DNA of 64,000 bases from the NCBI GenBank assembly GCA_024364735.1, contig JAGFNQ010000948.1, positions 425,326 through 489,325 on the forward strand. The letters run 5' to 3'. The translations under genes and the position numbers were made by a program. The stretch comes from Boesenbergia rotunda (Eukaryota > Streptophyta > Magnoliopsida > Zingiberales > Zingiberaceae). The notes below the pieces were generated by a model. That model was given only the letters and a program-made list of their open reading frames with translations, did not search any database and had not been told where the DNA came from. Of the stretch, positions 1-12,372 are shown piece after piece. Numbering within the stretch: the stretch's first letter is position 1; every line of letters begins with the position of its first letter.

Positions 1-423
1 GAACCTTGATTCGGAATCGTTCAGTTGATCGTGGAAGGTTCTTGATTACGAACTTCTACAATTATAAGGCGGATACTTCTGCTTTGTACTCGAATAGTTC
101 GTTTTATCTTAAAATATGACTATTTTATGTCTAGTAGGTTGCTTGACCTTATTCCCTGTTGTTTTATTATTTTTACATCGCCGTTGATACTTATTCTTCG
201 TCTTCGAGTATTCAAAATTGGTATCCGTACAGTCCTCTGTTGATTTTTCTGTTCTATAAAGTGCCGCTTGTACGCAAGTAGACCCGACCCCGGGCCGGGT
301 CCAGCCCGGACTCGGCCCGGAACCGGCCCGGGTCAACGGGCCGGTTGGCCCGTTGACCCGGTTCGCCGGGCCGGTTCCGGTTCCTGGCCCCCGGAACCGT
401 GAACCGGCCGTTAACCGCCGGTT

Positions 424-458
424 CCAACGACACTGAACCGCTGGTTCAGTGTCGTTGG
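424..458. repeat. Perfect 16-bp-arm hairpin near the hAT left end
   Basis: Positions 424-439 (ccaacgacactgaacc) and 443-458 (ggttcagtgtcgttgg) are exact reverse complements around the 3-nt loop gct. It lies at the inner edge of the left subterminal repeat zone, upstream of the transposase gene, and contains the gaacc/ggttc word that fills both transposon ends. Confidence 0.85.
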
Positions 459-665
459 GCAGTTTTTGAGTTTTTTTTTTGGACGGATGAGATCATTTGA
501 CCGTTTTTTGATCAATGGCTACGATTTAGTGACCGTTATGATCCGAACTCTGTAAATAGGGAGCTCATTTCATCATTTTCACTCACAAAACAACTTCTCT
601 TCTCTCAATCTCTCATTCTCAACTCTCTAACTCTCAACTTCTCTCCGCGTTCTTCATCGACGATA

Positions 666-2786
666 ATGGAAGGAGGTCACGGAGCTTCATCATCTCGATC
701 TCGGAGGGGAAAAGAAATTGCATACGAGGATCCCAACCTTCAAATTCAATCTACCGATGATGAGACCGAGGCTCAGCCCCAATGCCCTCCGATCCCCGAA
801 ACGCAAGGAAGTACCGATGCGATTACTTCTAAGGTTCGGGATAATCCTCCTTTAAAATCGTCTATTTTCACTAAACATTTTGAGAAGGTCACACTTCCGT
901 CGGGAGAAATGCGTGCAAAATGCAAGCATTGTAATGCTTCCTACAAATTCCAAGCCGGCGGCGGCTATGGGTCGTTGAAACGACATGTAGAAACGAAGCA
1001 CCCGACGAAATATGGGCTTGACCGCTCTCAAACACAATTATCTAGATTTTCTAGCGGTAGTAGTACTGATTCTGATTTATTTTCAGATAATAAATTAAGA
1101 GAATCATTAACTAAATTTATTTCCGTAGAACATCTTTCTTTTAGTTTTGGAGCTAAATGCACATTTGAAGATTTGTGTAAAGAATCTCTTAATCCTGCTG
1201 CTAAACGTGTACCTAGGACTACACTAACTCGTACAATTAAAAGATTAGTAAAACAAGGAAAAAAGAATTTAATTGAAGAATTTAGTAAATTAAATAATAA
1301 AGTTTCTTTATGTTCCGATATTTGGAGTGATCATTGGCAAACTCATTCTTATATGGGTATAACATGCCATTGGATTGATAACTCTTGGATCCTTCAAAAG
1401 AGATTATTAGCTTATAGAGTTTTTGATGAATCACACACTGCTCATAACATTGCACAATTATTACACATAGTTTTAGAAGAATATGGATTGACTCATCAAA
1501 TATTTTCAATATCATTAGACAATGCTAGTTCTAATACCGCTTCAATAGATGAATTAAAATTTATTTGTCAACCTGTCATTGGTGGTTTATTTTTTTCATA
1601 TTCGTTGTGTACGCCATATTTTAAACTTATGTGTTCAAGATGGATTAAAACTTTTACAAAATTATATTCAACCAATTAGAACCGCAATTTCATACTTATG
1701 GTCTCATCCATCTATGATGAAACAATGGGGTAGATTTTGTAAAGTTAATGGAATGCGACCAAAAAAATTTCCACGTGATGTTCCAACACGTTGGAATTCA
1801 ACATATCAATTATTACAAGATTCTTTTCAATATAAAGATTTATTATGTTTATTTTTTGCACAAAATAGTAATACTAATATATATTTATTTTCACAACAAT
1901 GAAATATTTGTAGTAGTATTTGTGAAATTTTAAAAGTTTTTAACTATGCAACTGAACAACTTTCTGGTGTTTATTATCCTACTGCTCATTTAATTTTAGT
2001 AAATTTTTGTAGTATAGTATTAATATTAAATGAACATGTAAATGATGAAGCTTTAACTTTATGTATAATAGCTATGAAAACTAAATGGGAAAAATATTTT
2101 ATTTAATTCCTGAAATTTATTTAATTGCATTTGCTTTAGATCCTAGATTTAAATTAGAAGTTTTACAAGAAATGTTAACTTTATATTATGACGCATTAAT
2201 TCCTATTAAGGATTCTTCCTCTTCGGATCCAGCTAATATTGTATATAATATTAAAAATTATTTATATGATCTTTATAATCAATATTATGTTAAATATGGA
2301 ACACAAACTAATATTTCTGAAATACAACAACCTACTACTACTAATTTAAAACTTACAAAAGCCCAACTTTTATTAAAAGAACAGACGAAACGTCCACGAG
2401 GATCCTCAAGTTCCACACAGGAACTTGAGAATTATTTTACGACTTCTTTTGATTTTAATGAAGCAGATAGCGAAGACTACGACATCTTGAAGTGGTGGTC
2501 ACAGAAGGCTCAAAGCTTTCCCGTTCTCTCCGTGATCGTAAAAGAAATTTTAGCTTCTCCAGTGTCGACTGTTGCTGTGGAGCAGATGTTCAGTGCCGGC
2601 GGCAACATATTAGATGAACGACGATCAACCATGTCTCCCGACTCATTGGAAGCTCAAGCATTAATTGATGATTGGACCAGAGCCGAGAAGCGAATCCAAG
2701 GAATGCAACTTTCAGAAGACGAAGTCGAAGAATTTGATACCGAAGGAACAAATACAACGGGAACGGGAGGAAATGCAAGTGAGTGA
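666..2786 (+). pseudogene. hAT transposase (BED zinc finger, hAT C-terminal domain), broken
   Basis: The first open segment (666-1679, ATG at 666) begins with a Ser/Arg-rich leader and a BED-type zinc finger at about residues 72-115, with Cys-Lys-His-Cys and a later His-X4-His. A T-rich run near 1590-1597 shifts the frame. The next segment continues through a typical hAT core (motif PTRWNSTYQLL) to an in-frame TGA at 1900-1902. A second shift lies near 2090-2105. The last segment (to 2786) carries the hAT dimerisation region, including ASPVSTVAVEQMFSAGGNI. The RICESLEEPER-like plant hAT proteins have the same order. In an intact form it would bind the transposon ends and cut and rejoin DNA in the nucleus. 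A weak TATA-like taaatag lies near 552-559. Confidence 0.92.
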
Positions 2787-4432
2787 GAAATGTAAAAATG
2801 TAAAAGGGTAAAAATATAAAAGAACTACGTGGGCTTTGATTCCCCTATACCCTAAGGGGATACGTAGGCAACTTATATAAGTGCAAGCCCTTTTTTAATA
2901 AAATTTAATTTTTTTTTTATTTTAATTTTTAATTTTTAATTTTTTTAATATAATAATCTTGAACCGTGCCGAATGTGGCGAACCGTGAACCGGACCGTGA
3001 ACTGGTGGTTCCGAACCGTGAACCGTAACCGTCTTGGGCGGTTAAGGTTAAGGGTCGACTTCCCACGAACCGTCGAACCGGCGATTCCGAACCGTCGAAC
3101 CGTCGGTTTCAAACTGTGGTCGGGTCTATACGCGAGTACTTAGAAGTCCATTAAACACAATTAGGTTTATTTGGCATTAGAAATACCCTACCTAGTAGTG
3201 TAGGTGCATAATCGTTGGTTTCCGATTTCTGGTTGGTTATATTGATGCATCGTTGTTACTTGTTGGATTTTGTTGCATCGTTGTTTCTTCGGTTGTTCGT
3301 GCATCTTGTAGCATGCACCATATCTGCACGTTGCATACTAACGACTGTTGGGCTTCCATATGGTTAAGCCGTCGTTAGTCATTTAGTTGCTCGATTCACT
3401 CAATCACTTATTGTCGTGGTAGTTGCTAGAGTGCGAGCAACTGTCCTGTTATGCCACATATATTGCAGTTGTAGGCAAACAGTGACACCCTCACCGTTGT
3501 TTTTCGAGGGATACTGTAGTTGTTGATAGCTACCCCTATGTATCGGGGTATGGAGTGTTGACTCCCTAGCATTCTGTCCACTCAACCACACCTTCTGTGG
3601 TATTTATTGTTGGAGTGCGTACAGTTGTCACAGCCCTACCCACTCGGTCACACAGATGGAATGTGTTTGCGGCTTGACTGACGTCAGGGGTGACACATGT
3701 TATTGCATCATATGCATACGTATTTCGTTTATGTATTTTTCTGTGATTGTTGCATTTATATGAGCTATGGTTGTTGCACTTGATTGACATGCATGCATAT
3801 CTTGGTTTTATTATTGTTGTGTTGTTTTTATACATGCTTAGTTATTATTCGAATTTTATACCATGTCGTTTTACATATGTTATGCATGATTAGGTATTCT
3901 TATATTTCTTATGACTGTACTCTATTGATTCTCTACTTATTTATCCTTTATTATGTCATGCTTATTGTCTACTCATATACCCGCAGAGTCCGCCTGGACT
4001 CACCACCCCTGCTTTCTCTTTTTGTTTCAATTAGCAGGTAGTCGTATTTCTTGGAGCCAGGAGGGGATCCCGTCGCCAGTCCCCGGAGTTGAGTTATTTT
4101 CCGCATTTGGTTTAGTTGTTTTTATTTCGGTATTGTGTAAGTTTTCACATTTCATTTGTTTATCAGTTATCGGACTGATTTTGTTATTATTATTACAGAG
4201 ACATTTGAGTCCTCGTTGGTTGTGATTTTCTTTTATGTTTAAGGTGGCTGAGCCACCCATTATCTTTTATGTTGATATAAACTGCGTGGTGATGTTTTTA
4301 TTTCTGTTATGATGGTTGAGCCATCTTTTATGATTGGAGTGTATGTATATTTGCCCCCAACTTGTCTGCCGTACAGGGGAGATGCTGCCCGATTTTCAAG
4401 TAAGCATGTGCCTCTGGGGGCGTGACAATTTT

Positions 4433-4444
4433 TGGTATCAGAGC
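4433..4444 (+). other. Primer binding site of Tekay-1 (initiator Met tRNA)
   Basis: tggtatcagagc, five bases after the LTR end at 4427, is the plant initiator-Met tRNA complement used to prime minus-strand cDNA synthesis. It fixes the 5' LTR boundary. Confidence 0.9.
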
Positions 4445-7400
4445 CAAGTTTTGCGGGTTCCTTTGGGATCTATGGATTTTTATGATGTTGTTTTTGGTGC
4501 GTCAGTTTGTCGAAGTTTGCGATGTTTTGGTGTCTGTGGGTTTATGAAGTTGTTTTACGAGGTCAATTTGTATTCTACGGATTTGGTTGTATTTTTGCAG
4601 AGTCATTGTTTTGACATGGTTGTGTTTTTGGGACTTGGCAGCGACGAGATCTCCCCCGGCAAACAAGAAGTAAGTTGATTTTAAATTTTGATAAAATTAT
4701 ATCTATGTAATGCGGGGAAAAGAACCCCGTGTCACTTGTTTGAATCTTACTAAGTATGAATCCCGTTTGCCTTAACTAGGCCTTGATAACGAAATCATTA
4801 ACCAGATACTCTTGTTATATATAAAAAAAACTGAGTGCAACCCTTGGAACTTCAAAATGGTTTAGGTCTGATGCTTGGAACTTCAAAATGGTTTCTTAGC
4901 TATGATTAACCTGTTTGACTATTCTGTATGTGCTTATTGAGTAGGTTAATTTAAACAAGTGTCTCATTGCAAGTCGGACTGCTTGCTTCCTATTGTCTGC
5001 ATGAAATCCTTAAGCCTATATACAACTCAACTTCTCTTCTAAAATTGCTTCTGAAAAACTTATGGAGAGAGTCTCACTGGAAATTTTCCAGTTTTTTTGA
5101 AAACATGTCCCTCTAGATACTGTCCAAAACATATTGCTTTTTTTTGGTGTATGCAGTCTATTCGAAAATGCTACTATACTAAGCATTCTTTCTTTCTCTT
5201 GGATTGTCCCTTTGCTTTGAAGACATTCGAACTTAAGGGCGTTCCACAATTGGCTAGTTATGACAGTGTTCATACTGTTTTCCCAATTTTCAAAAGCATC
5301 CTTCAGTCTTATGCTCGTGCCACTGCACATTGCAGAATTACCTCATTCATGTTGGTTAAAGCATTAGCATTAATCTTAACAGTTTGGGCACAATACTTAT
5401 TGGTAATTCTATGCACTCTTGTCTTCTGTGGCTTCATTTGTCGGTCCCTATCTACTAGATTACCTTGTTAGCTGTCTTAGTAGTGATCGAAAATTGGCAA
5501 ATCAATAGACAAAGAAGGCATTAAAATGCTTATCTAGATAAGATATATTTGGATATTTTATAGATGGTTTACCGATTTTTGTTCATGGATCTTAATGAGA
5601 GGGGTGATTATTATCTTAGATCATAACTTTCAGGAACTAGATATGATTAAAAATTTTAGGTCAATCATCCATTTGTAGAGCCATTAGGAAGAGTATATAC
5701 AAACTTCTTTTTAGGAATCATGTTTTTCTTAGTACATATTTATTACATGCTATGTTTGATCCTTTCATAGTCCTATTATCATACTAGGTTTGTTGCATTA
5801 TAAAAAAAAATTCTCATGAAATTTTAGTTTGAAGTCTCTCTCAGACTCCCATACAACATAGTATAATTAGCCATTTTGTTCAATCAAGGATTTATTTGAT
5901 AGTGAAAAGTGAGAAATGATAAGTTCCAAAGCTTGAGTGTAGATCACACACAAATGTAGTCAAAATGTTTATCCTTAATCCATGTCTATCATTAGCGCCT
6001 ATCCATCTGTTTAGCATTTAAGATTTTAATTATCGAAATGTACACATAGCATACATCAAGTTGACCTATTTCTAATCTGTTTTTCCTCCAAGCGATAGGT
6101 TGATATACATGGAGCATGTTGGGTATTGCTATAAAAAAAACTTACTTACAGTGTCGGCTAGGATACTGTGATACTCCAAGTAGGAGAAAGCAAGTCTGCC
6201 TAGTTTATCTAAGATAAGGTATATATGGTAAAAGTAGCAAAATAACTATAGAATCAGCTGCTAACAATACTAGTTACACCTGTGGTGAGAATAGACCACC
6301 TCCTTAGTACTGATCAGAAAGAGCATAATTCAACTATTATTTGAGTTACTAGTATCGTGGAGTTGAAAATGAATGAGATATAATAACTAATCGTGTACCA
6401 GACTTGCTAAATCAAAGGAGTATGGAGTACAAACCTTACTGACTGAACCTTAAAATACTAGAGGTTGACAGAAGCTGAATTCATTTGCTTTCTGTTGTTG
6501 AGTCATTCCTTTGCCAAGACATAAATTTGCTTTGTGATTTTGCTTAGGAAAATTTTACTTTTTGTTATTTTTCTTTTCTATCCTAGTCATACTAGCCACA
6601 ATATATTAGTCCTGTACCAATCATAAGTGTGGGCTTTCTCTTGTAGTTTGATTGAAAATAATTTGGTCTCATTGCAACCAACCAGACATTCTATACCCAA
6701 GCTTGGCACCAAGATAGAGTAGTGATTCTAGAAAGCCATATAAACATCTATAATGAATCTGTTTAAGCAAAGTTCGAACTTGAGATCTAGACTAGCAGCA
6801 AATTACGTAACATTCAGTTTTAATGAACACTGACTAGGTGGCATGCAGGTTCTTTATGTGAACAGAAAGCCCACCTCGAATTAGTAATGACCATACCTTT
6901 CCTGAAATGCTTAACCTCTGTGTTGAGTACATTTTTCAGGATTATCCAGGTGAAGATTTTCACTTTCCTAGATGCGAAAAAGCCATAAATCTGACAAAAA
7001 GAATCCTGCAGCTGCTGTTTCGGTTAGAAGTTTTCATGATGTTTTATCGCCATTGTATGCCCGCTGCCAAGCCAGTGAATCTACTGAATTGTAGTTCCAG
7101 TTTATGTTGTTGATTATATCTTTAATAATTTAAAGCTGATGTTGATGTGCCAATGGTGCTCTATCTGATAAACCCCAAGCCCAGATCCAATGCTTGCAAT
7201 TGTACTTCATTCATCCTTATTTTTGGAATTGAACAGACTCTAAATTTCAAGGAATTTCGTGGATAAAACAAGATTTGTAGACCATCTATCAAACCATCAA
7301 AATATATTATCTTCATCTCCAATTTTCCTTTCCAAATCTACATATATAAACTCCGTGATTATTGATAGGCCTGTCCAAAGATGGGTGACCAGGATCCAAT

Positions 7401-8429
7401 ATCTTTACATATGGGATTCACATTCAAAGTTATTCGAAATACTTCCCCAGTATTGTTGGGCTAAAACCATCCACATGCTACTAACTTCTTGCTTTAACAC
7501 ATTGCTTGATTCGTTGTCTTGATGGTCGAATGAGTATGGTGCATGCTACATCTACATGGCATGCGGCAGCATGCTTGTCAGATGTCAAACAGCTTAGAGA
7601 CACATGTTGTGTAATCTAGTATTAACATACATGAAGTATTTTATCATGTTTTCCTGCTACAGATGAGTTAACTGGCACTTACTCCCTGCTTGTCTTGCAA
7701 GTTAATGGCTTCATTGGCACACAAAATAAGAGATCTACAAAAAAAACAATAATAAATTTATTCATTTTTGTGAGAAAAAGTCTACAATGCATTAATTTGA
7801 AAATGTGGTTTATTATATCTCCCTATATCAGTGAAATGAGTGAAATATCTCATTTTGTCTACTGTGTTTGACACATGGTACTCTCCAAGATGAACGATAG
7901 CCAGTTGAGTTCATGTAAGTGTGACGACCATGGTGCTGTATTTGTAGGATGAAGACTAGGCAAAGGGCTTCCATGTGGCATTGTGAGCCAACAACTCCCA
8001 TAAGGCAATGACTTTTACGAGATATTTATTTCCATAACAGATAGTGCGGTTTTGAGTTACTCCCGGTCCCGAAGGAGTTACTCTTGGTGGTACATCGAGC
8101 TTGATTTGTGATTCACTTGGGATATACCCGAGTGGATAGGGATTCAAAACATTTTCGTGGGCAGAACGACTAGGAAAGGACATTAAGGATTCTGTATCTC
8201 GATTACTGGTGTGTCGTTAGATTAACGCAGTGGAAGCGTAGCAGACCTATAACCCACAAAGTAGAACAATGGTAAATGATTCGATTCGAAGAATCGTTGA
8301 TCGAGTAACCAAATTAGTATATTTCCTATTGACTTACTAGACCGATCCCTCAGAATTATTTTACGGAGTTTCTAATGGGTCCTGTGTAGAACTACATTTC
8401 TGTGTAGAGTTTCAGGTAGACATATGGAG
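4445..8429. other. Unrecognised interior of Tekay-1 (about 4 kb)
   Basis: The first ~230 bp look like a chromovirus leader. From about 4680 to 8429 I recognise no gag, protease, reverse transcriptase or RNase H. The stretch is AT-rich, with only short open frames (for example 5097-5471, 6907-7113 and 7259-7522) that have no motif I know. A 21-bp direct repeat based on cttggaacttcaaaatggttt occurs at about 4842 and 4874. There are pyrimidine-rich tracts ending in AG, such as before 6941, as in plant introns, but I cannot build a gene. Options are an old insertion, captured host DNA or extreme decay after deletion of the coding region. Confidence 0.5.
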
Positions 8430-9173
8430 TGCACCATTCACTAACTGGAGGACTTATTTCAAGCATGCAAGATGGACTTTGGAGGCAGCAGGGAGGATCA
8501 TTTGTACTTGGTCGAGTTTGCCTGCAATAATAGCTATCATGCATCTATCCAGATGACATCGTTTGAAGCATTGTACAGTAGGGGTTACAAGACACCCACC
8601 ATCTGGGAGGAGGTTGGGGAATCTCAGTTGCTAGGTCCTCAGAGTATTTAGCATGACACAGAGTTAATCCGTGCTATCAGACGCAGGCTGTCAGAGGCTC
8701 AGGATCGTCAGAAGAGTTATGCAGATCGGAGACGTAGACCATTGAAGTTCTCCGTGAGCGATCACGTGTTCTTACGAGTGTCGTCCACGAAAGGGGTGGA
8801 GAGGTTTGGGTTGAGAGGTAAACTAGCTCCCCGCTATATTGGACCTTTCCAGATTTTGGAGCGGATTGGAGCCGTCGCTTATCGTCTGGTGTTACCACCA
8901 TCGCTGGCTGGAGTTCACGACGTGTTTCATATTTCCATGTTGAGGAAATATGTATCTGATCCTACACATGTGTTATCGGAGGTGCCGGTCGCACTTCAGT
9001 CAAACGCGACTTATGAGGAGGTGCCTATGCGGATTCTGGACCGCAAAGAGCATCGGTTGAGGAATAAGACAGTTCATTTAGTCAAAGGTGGTTGGCAGCA
9101 CTACTCTGATGAGGAAGCTACTTGGGAGCTCGAGAATACGATCAGAGCTCGCTACCCTCATCTATTTACTTGA
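8430..9173 (+). pseudogene. Tekay-1 pol fragment: integrase C-terminus and chromodomain
   Basis: One frame runs from 8430 to the stop at 9173, interrupted only by TAA near 8442 and TAG near 8649. It starts within the end of the integrase catalytic core (LEDLF, then EFACNNSYHASIQM), continues through the GPY/F-like region (KLAPRYIGPFQILERIG and VFHISMLRKYV), and ends with a chromodomain of the plant chromovirus type (LVKGGWQHYSDEEATWELE). In living relatives the chromodomain directs integration towards particular chromatin. The first two integrase catalytic residues and everything upstream are missing. Confidence 0.9.
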
Positions 9174-9397
9174 GGTGCGTATGGTTGGTTTTTCATTCAG
9201 TAATCATATTATATCTGGGTTGTTTATTTATCTTGTTGTTGACCTACTAGTACTGTTATGGTTTATGGTTTATGGTTGTGGACTAGTCTGGGTTGTTGAT
9301 ATCAGTTGTGGTTGACTAGTATCTGTTGTAGTTGACTAGTATTTGTTGTGGTTCACTAGCTAAATTTGAGTACCAAATTTTTGTTAGTGGGGGAGAA
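9174..9397 (+). other. Tekay-1 3' untranslated stretch and polypurine tract
   Basis: After the pol stop comes a T/G-rich leader to the LTR with a degenerate repeat of gttgtggttgactagta-like words (9240-9360). The polypurine tract gtgggggagaa (9387-9397) abuts the LTR start tgttaaata and would prime plus-strand synthesis. Confidence 0.8.
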
Positions 9398-11958
9398 TGT
9401 TAAATACTGAGTTTCAGGGGGCTAAAGGGGAAAATTCGAAATATAAGGACTTAGTTGCAATTTTTCAAACTTGGAGGGTTTATTTGCAAAATGCCAAAAC
9501 AATTATAAAAACCCTAAAACCCCCTCTCCTCTGCGCTGAAAACTCCCGAAACCACCCGCTCCCTTTCGGTTTCGCCCGACGCTGACGCCGCCGAACCCTA
9601 GCGTGCGATCTCCTTCCTTTTCTCCCTCACACGAACATCGCCGGCGTCACAGTCGTTCCCGAGCAAACCGACGGCAACGCTGACCACGTTGTCATCGCCG
9701 ACGTGATTCTCTCCCTCGTGCAATCTCATTCGATCGACACATCATCGCCGGATTCTTCTCCCCTCGATCTCGCCGGCGGCTAGGAGAGGCACGACAAGTC
9801 GGCCGATCGTCCTCCACCTTGGTAAGTCCAATCCGTGAAGTGGTTTCGTTTCTTGGACTGTGGCGTCGTGTAGATGTTTAGGTTCTAATTAATTTTGGAA
9901 TTCTAAACTTCCTTGATCTTATTGTTGTATGTTTTGGGATTTGGTTGGGTTTTAAAGCACCATGCTTGAGTTAATTGATTAGGCTATTATATTTACACTT
10001 TAAAGACTCAAGGGTCTCAACTATTAGTCGTGAAACAAATCCTTTTAATAATATGAACAAATTAAATAAAGCATGTTAATTAAAATAGCAGAAGTTTGCT
10101 TTGATGGTAGTAGTGTTTAACCAAGCATACAAAATGATAGGTTGTATCATCATCAGAATTAAATCTAATTAGCTAACAACTTGTTAACCATGACACATGA
10201 TATGGAAACGTAATATAGGTTTTATGTGGTTGAAACATCAGTGGCTAGTTGGCATTGATAAACTTCTAGTGGGTTAAGGTTAATCAAATAGATATTGTAA
10301 TTAGGATTTCTTTTAATTTTAGTCTATATTAGTTTGAATAATTTATTTTATTTTTATAAACAATAAAACATAGTCCTTGATTCAGAACCTTGATTCGGAC
10401 TCGTTCAGTTGATCGTGGAAGGTTCTTGATTACGGACTTCTACAATTATAAGACGGATACTTCTGCTTTGTACTCGAATAGTTCCTTTTATCTTAAAATA
10501 TGACTATTTTATGACTAGTAGGTTGTTTGACCTTATTCCCTGTTGTTTTATTATTTTAACATCGCCGTTGATACTTATTCTTCGTTGATCTTCGAGTATT
10601 CAAAATTGGTATCCGTACAGTCCTCTGTTGGTTTTTCTGTTCTGTAAAGTGTCGCTTGTACGCGAGTACTTAGAAGTCCATTAAACACAATTAGGTTTAT
10701 TTGGCATTAGAAATACCCTACCTAGTAGTGTAGGTGCATAATCGTTGGTTTCCGATTTCTGGTTGGTTGTATTGATGCATCGTTGTTACTTGTTGGATTT
10801 TGTTGCATCGTTATTTCTCCGGTTGTTCGTGCATCTTGTAGCATGCACCATATCTGCACGTTGCATACTAATGACTGTTGGGCTTCCATATGGTTAAGTC
10901 GTCGTTAGTCATTTAGTTGCTCGATTCACTCAACCACTTATTGTCGTGGTAGTTGCTAGAGTGCGAGCAACTGTCCTGTTATTCCACATATGTTGCAGTT
11001 GTAGGCAAGCAGTGACACCCTCACCGTTGTTTTTCGAGGGATACTGTAGTTGTTGATAGCTACCCCTATATATCGGGGTATGGAGTGTTGACTCCCTAGC
11101 ATTCTGTCCACTCAACCACACCTTCTGTGGTATTTATTGTTGGAGTGCGTACAATTGTCACAGCCCTACCCACACGATCACACAGATGGAATGTGTTTGC
11201 GGCTTGACTGACGTCAGGGGTGACACATGTTATTGCATCATATGCATACGTATTTCGTTTATGTATTTTCCTGTGATTGTTGCATTTATATGAGCTATGG
11301 TTGTTGCACTTGATTGACATGCATGCATATCTTGGTTTTATTATTGTTGTGTTATTTTTATACATGCTTAGTTGTTATTCGAATTTTATACCATGTCGTT
11401 TTATATATGTTATGCATGATTAGGTATTCTTATATTTCTTATGGACTGTACTCTATTGATTTTCTACTTATTTATCCTTTATTATGTCATGCTTATTGTC
11501 TACTCATATACCCGCAGAGTCTGCCCGGACTCACCACCCATGCTTTCTCTTTTTGTTTCAAATAGCAGGTAGTCATATTTCTTGGAGCCAGGAGAGGATC
11601 CAGTCGCCAGTCCCCGGAGTTGAGTTATTTTCCGCATTTGGTTTTGTTGTTTTTATTTCGGTATTGTGTAAGTTTTTCACATTTCATTTGTTTATCAGTT
11701 ATCGGACTGGTTTTGTTATTATTATTACAAAGACATTTGAGTTCTCGTTGGTTGTGATTTTCTTTTATGTTTAAGGTGGCTGAGCCACCCATTATCTTTT
11801 TTGTTGATATAAACTGCGTGGTGATGTTTTTATTTCTGTTATGATGGCTGAGCCATCTTTTATGATTGGAGTGTATGTATATTTGCCTCAACTTGTCCGC
11901 CGTATATGGGAGATGCTGCCTGATTTTCGAGTAAGCATGTGCCTCTGGGGACGTGATA
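9398..11958 (+). repeat. 3' LTR of Tekay-1
   Basis: It starts tgttaaata after the polypurine tract and ends at cgtgata, where the 5' copy has cgtgaca (a C-to-T change in the terminal CA). A TATA box lies at 9504-9511, with a C-rich presumed transcript leader after it, and a ggtaag splice-donor-like word near 9829. It holds the unoccupied hAT target site at 10659-10666. Its length of 2561 bp is in the usual range for this lineage. Confidence 0.9.
9504..9511 (+). promoter_or_regulatory. TATA box of the Tekay-1 LTR promoter
   Basis: tataaaaa, 106 bp into the LTR, followed by a C-rich leader with ctctcctctgcgctg. Position and context fit an LTR RNA polymerase II promoter. The equivalent part of the 5' LTR is outside the window. 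Confidence 0.6.
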
Positions 11959-12372
11959 GACTTTGTCTTCCCTATGCCAAATAGATTTAAGAGGGGTATT
12001 GTTGATGCAATCGGCCCTTAAATGATTGGAAGATCATGATTTTGATGTGTGGGCGAATAGGTTTAAAGTTAGAGTGTTATGTTGTATTTGATTTGTGTGA
12101 TTGAGTTTGCAGGACTTGGAGAATCACACTTGGTGAACCTATCCGAGGGACGAGAGCCGAGGGAGGAGAGCTCCAAGGGCAAGCCGGGAAGTGGACTTCA
12201 AAGGGCACACGTGAAGGGTGGCATGGAGGCAAGCCAAGGGAAGGCTTGCGTGCGCATCCGAGGGACGATAGCCAGAGAAAGAGGACTTCAAGGGGCAAGC
12301 CAAGGGAGCAGACCTGAAGGCACACGCGAAGGAGAAGGTTCGGAGTGGCTGGAGCTGAGCTGGGAGGCAGGG

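Larger units (their letters stand above)
279..3128 (+). mobile_element. hAT-superfamily DNA transposon inside the Tekay-1 5' LTR
   Basis: The element is 2850 bp and bounded by 11-bp terminal inverted repeats, tagacccgacc at 279-289 and ggtcgggtcta at 3118-3128. It is flanked by an 8-bp target duplication with one mismatch (tacgcaag at 271-278, tacgcgag at 3129-3136). The unoccupied site survives in the 3' LTR (tacgcgag at 10659-10666), so the ends are defined by an empty-site comparison. Both subterminal regions (about 290-440 and 2960-3110) are GC-rich and full of gaaccg/cggttc words, as expected for transposase binding sites in hAT elements. It encodes a broken transposase and is not autonomous now. 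Confidence 0.93.
1..4427 (+). repeat. Partial 5' LTR of Tekay-1, split by a hAT transposon
   Basis: Positions 1-278 and 3137-4427 together match the 3' LTR from 10386 to 11958 almost base for base. The LTR ends with cgtgaca at 4427, so it keeps the canonical CA end. The hAT insertion at 279-3128 plus one copy of its 8-bp target duplication explains the whole size difference. No long ORF is expected here; the small open frames between 3400 and 4260 recur in the same places in the 3' LTR because the two are copies of one another, and they look like chance frames. Confidence 0.9.
1..11958 (+). mobile_element. Tekay-1: degenerate Ty3/gypsy chromovirus, 5' end outside window
   Basis: The sequence at 1-278 plus 3137-4427 is nearly identical to 10386-11958, and both copies sit where LTRs should be. 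The left copy is followed by an initiator-Met tRNA primer binding site. The right copy is preceded by a polypurine tract and by an integrase tail with a chromodomain. This defines one LTR retrotransposon with LTRs of about 2.56 kb, of which the first ~990 bp of the 5' LTR lie before the window. The C-terminal chromodomain after the integrase is typical of the Tekay (Del) chromovirus lineage. Gag, protease, reverse transcriptase and RNase H are not recognisable. The 5' target duplication cannot be seen; the five bases after the 3' LTR are gactt. The element carries a nested hAT transposon. Confidence 0.88.

Noticed and set aside
5097..5471. 124-residue open frame in the Tekay-1 interior
   Set aside because: Hydrophobic, Cys-rich translation without recognisable motif, not continued by neighbouring frames, and overlapping an equally long minus-strand frame. 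Not enough to call a gene.
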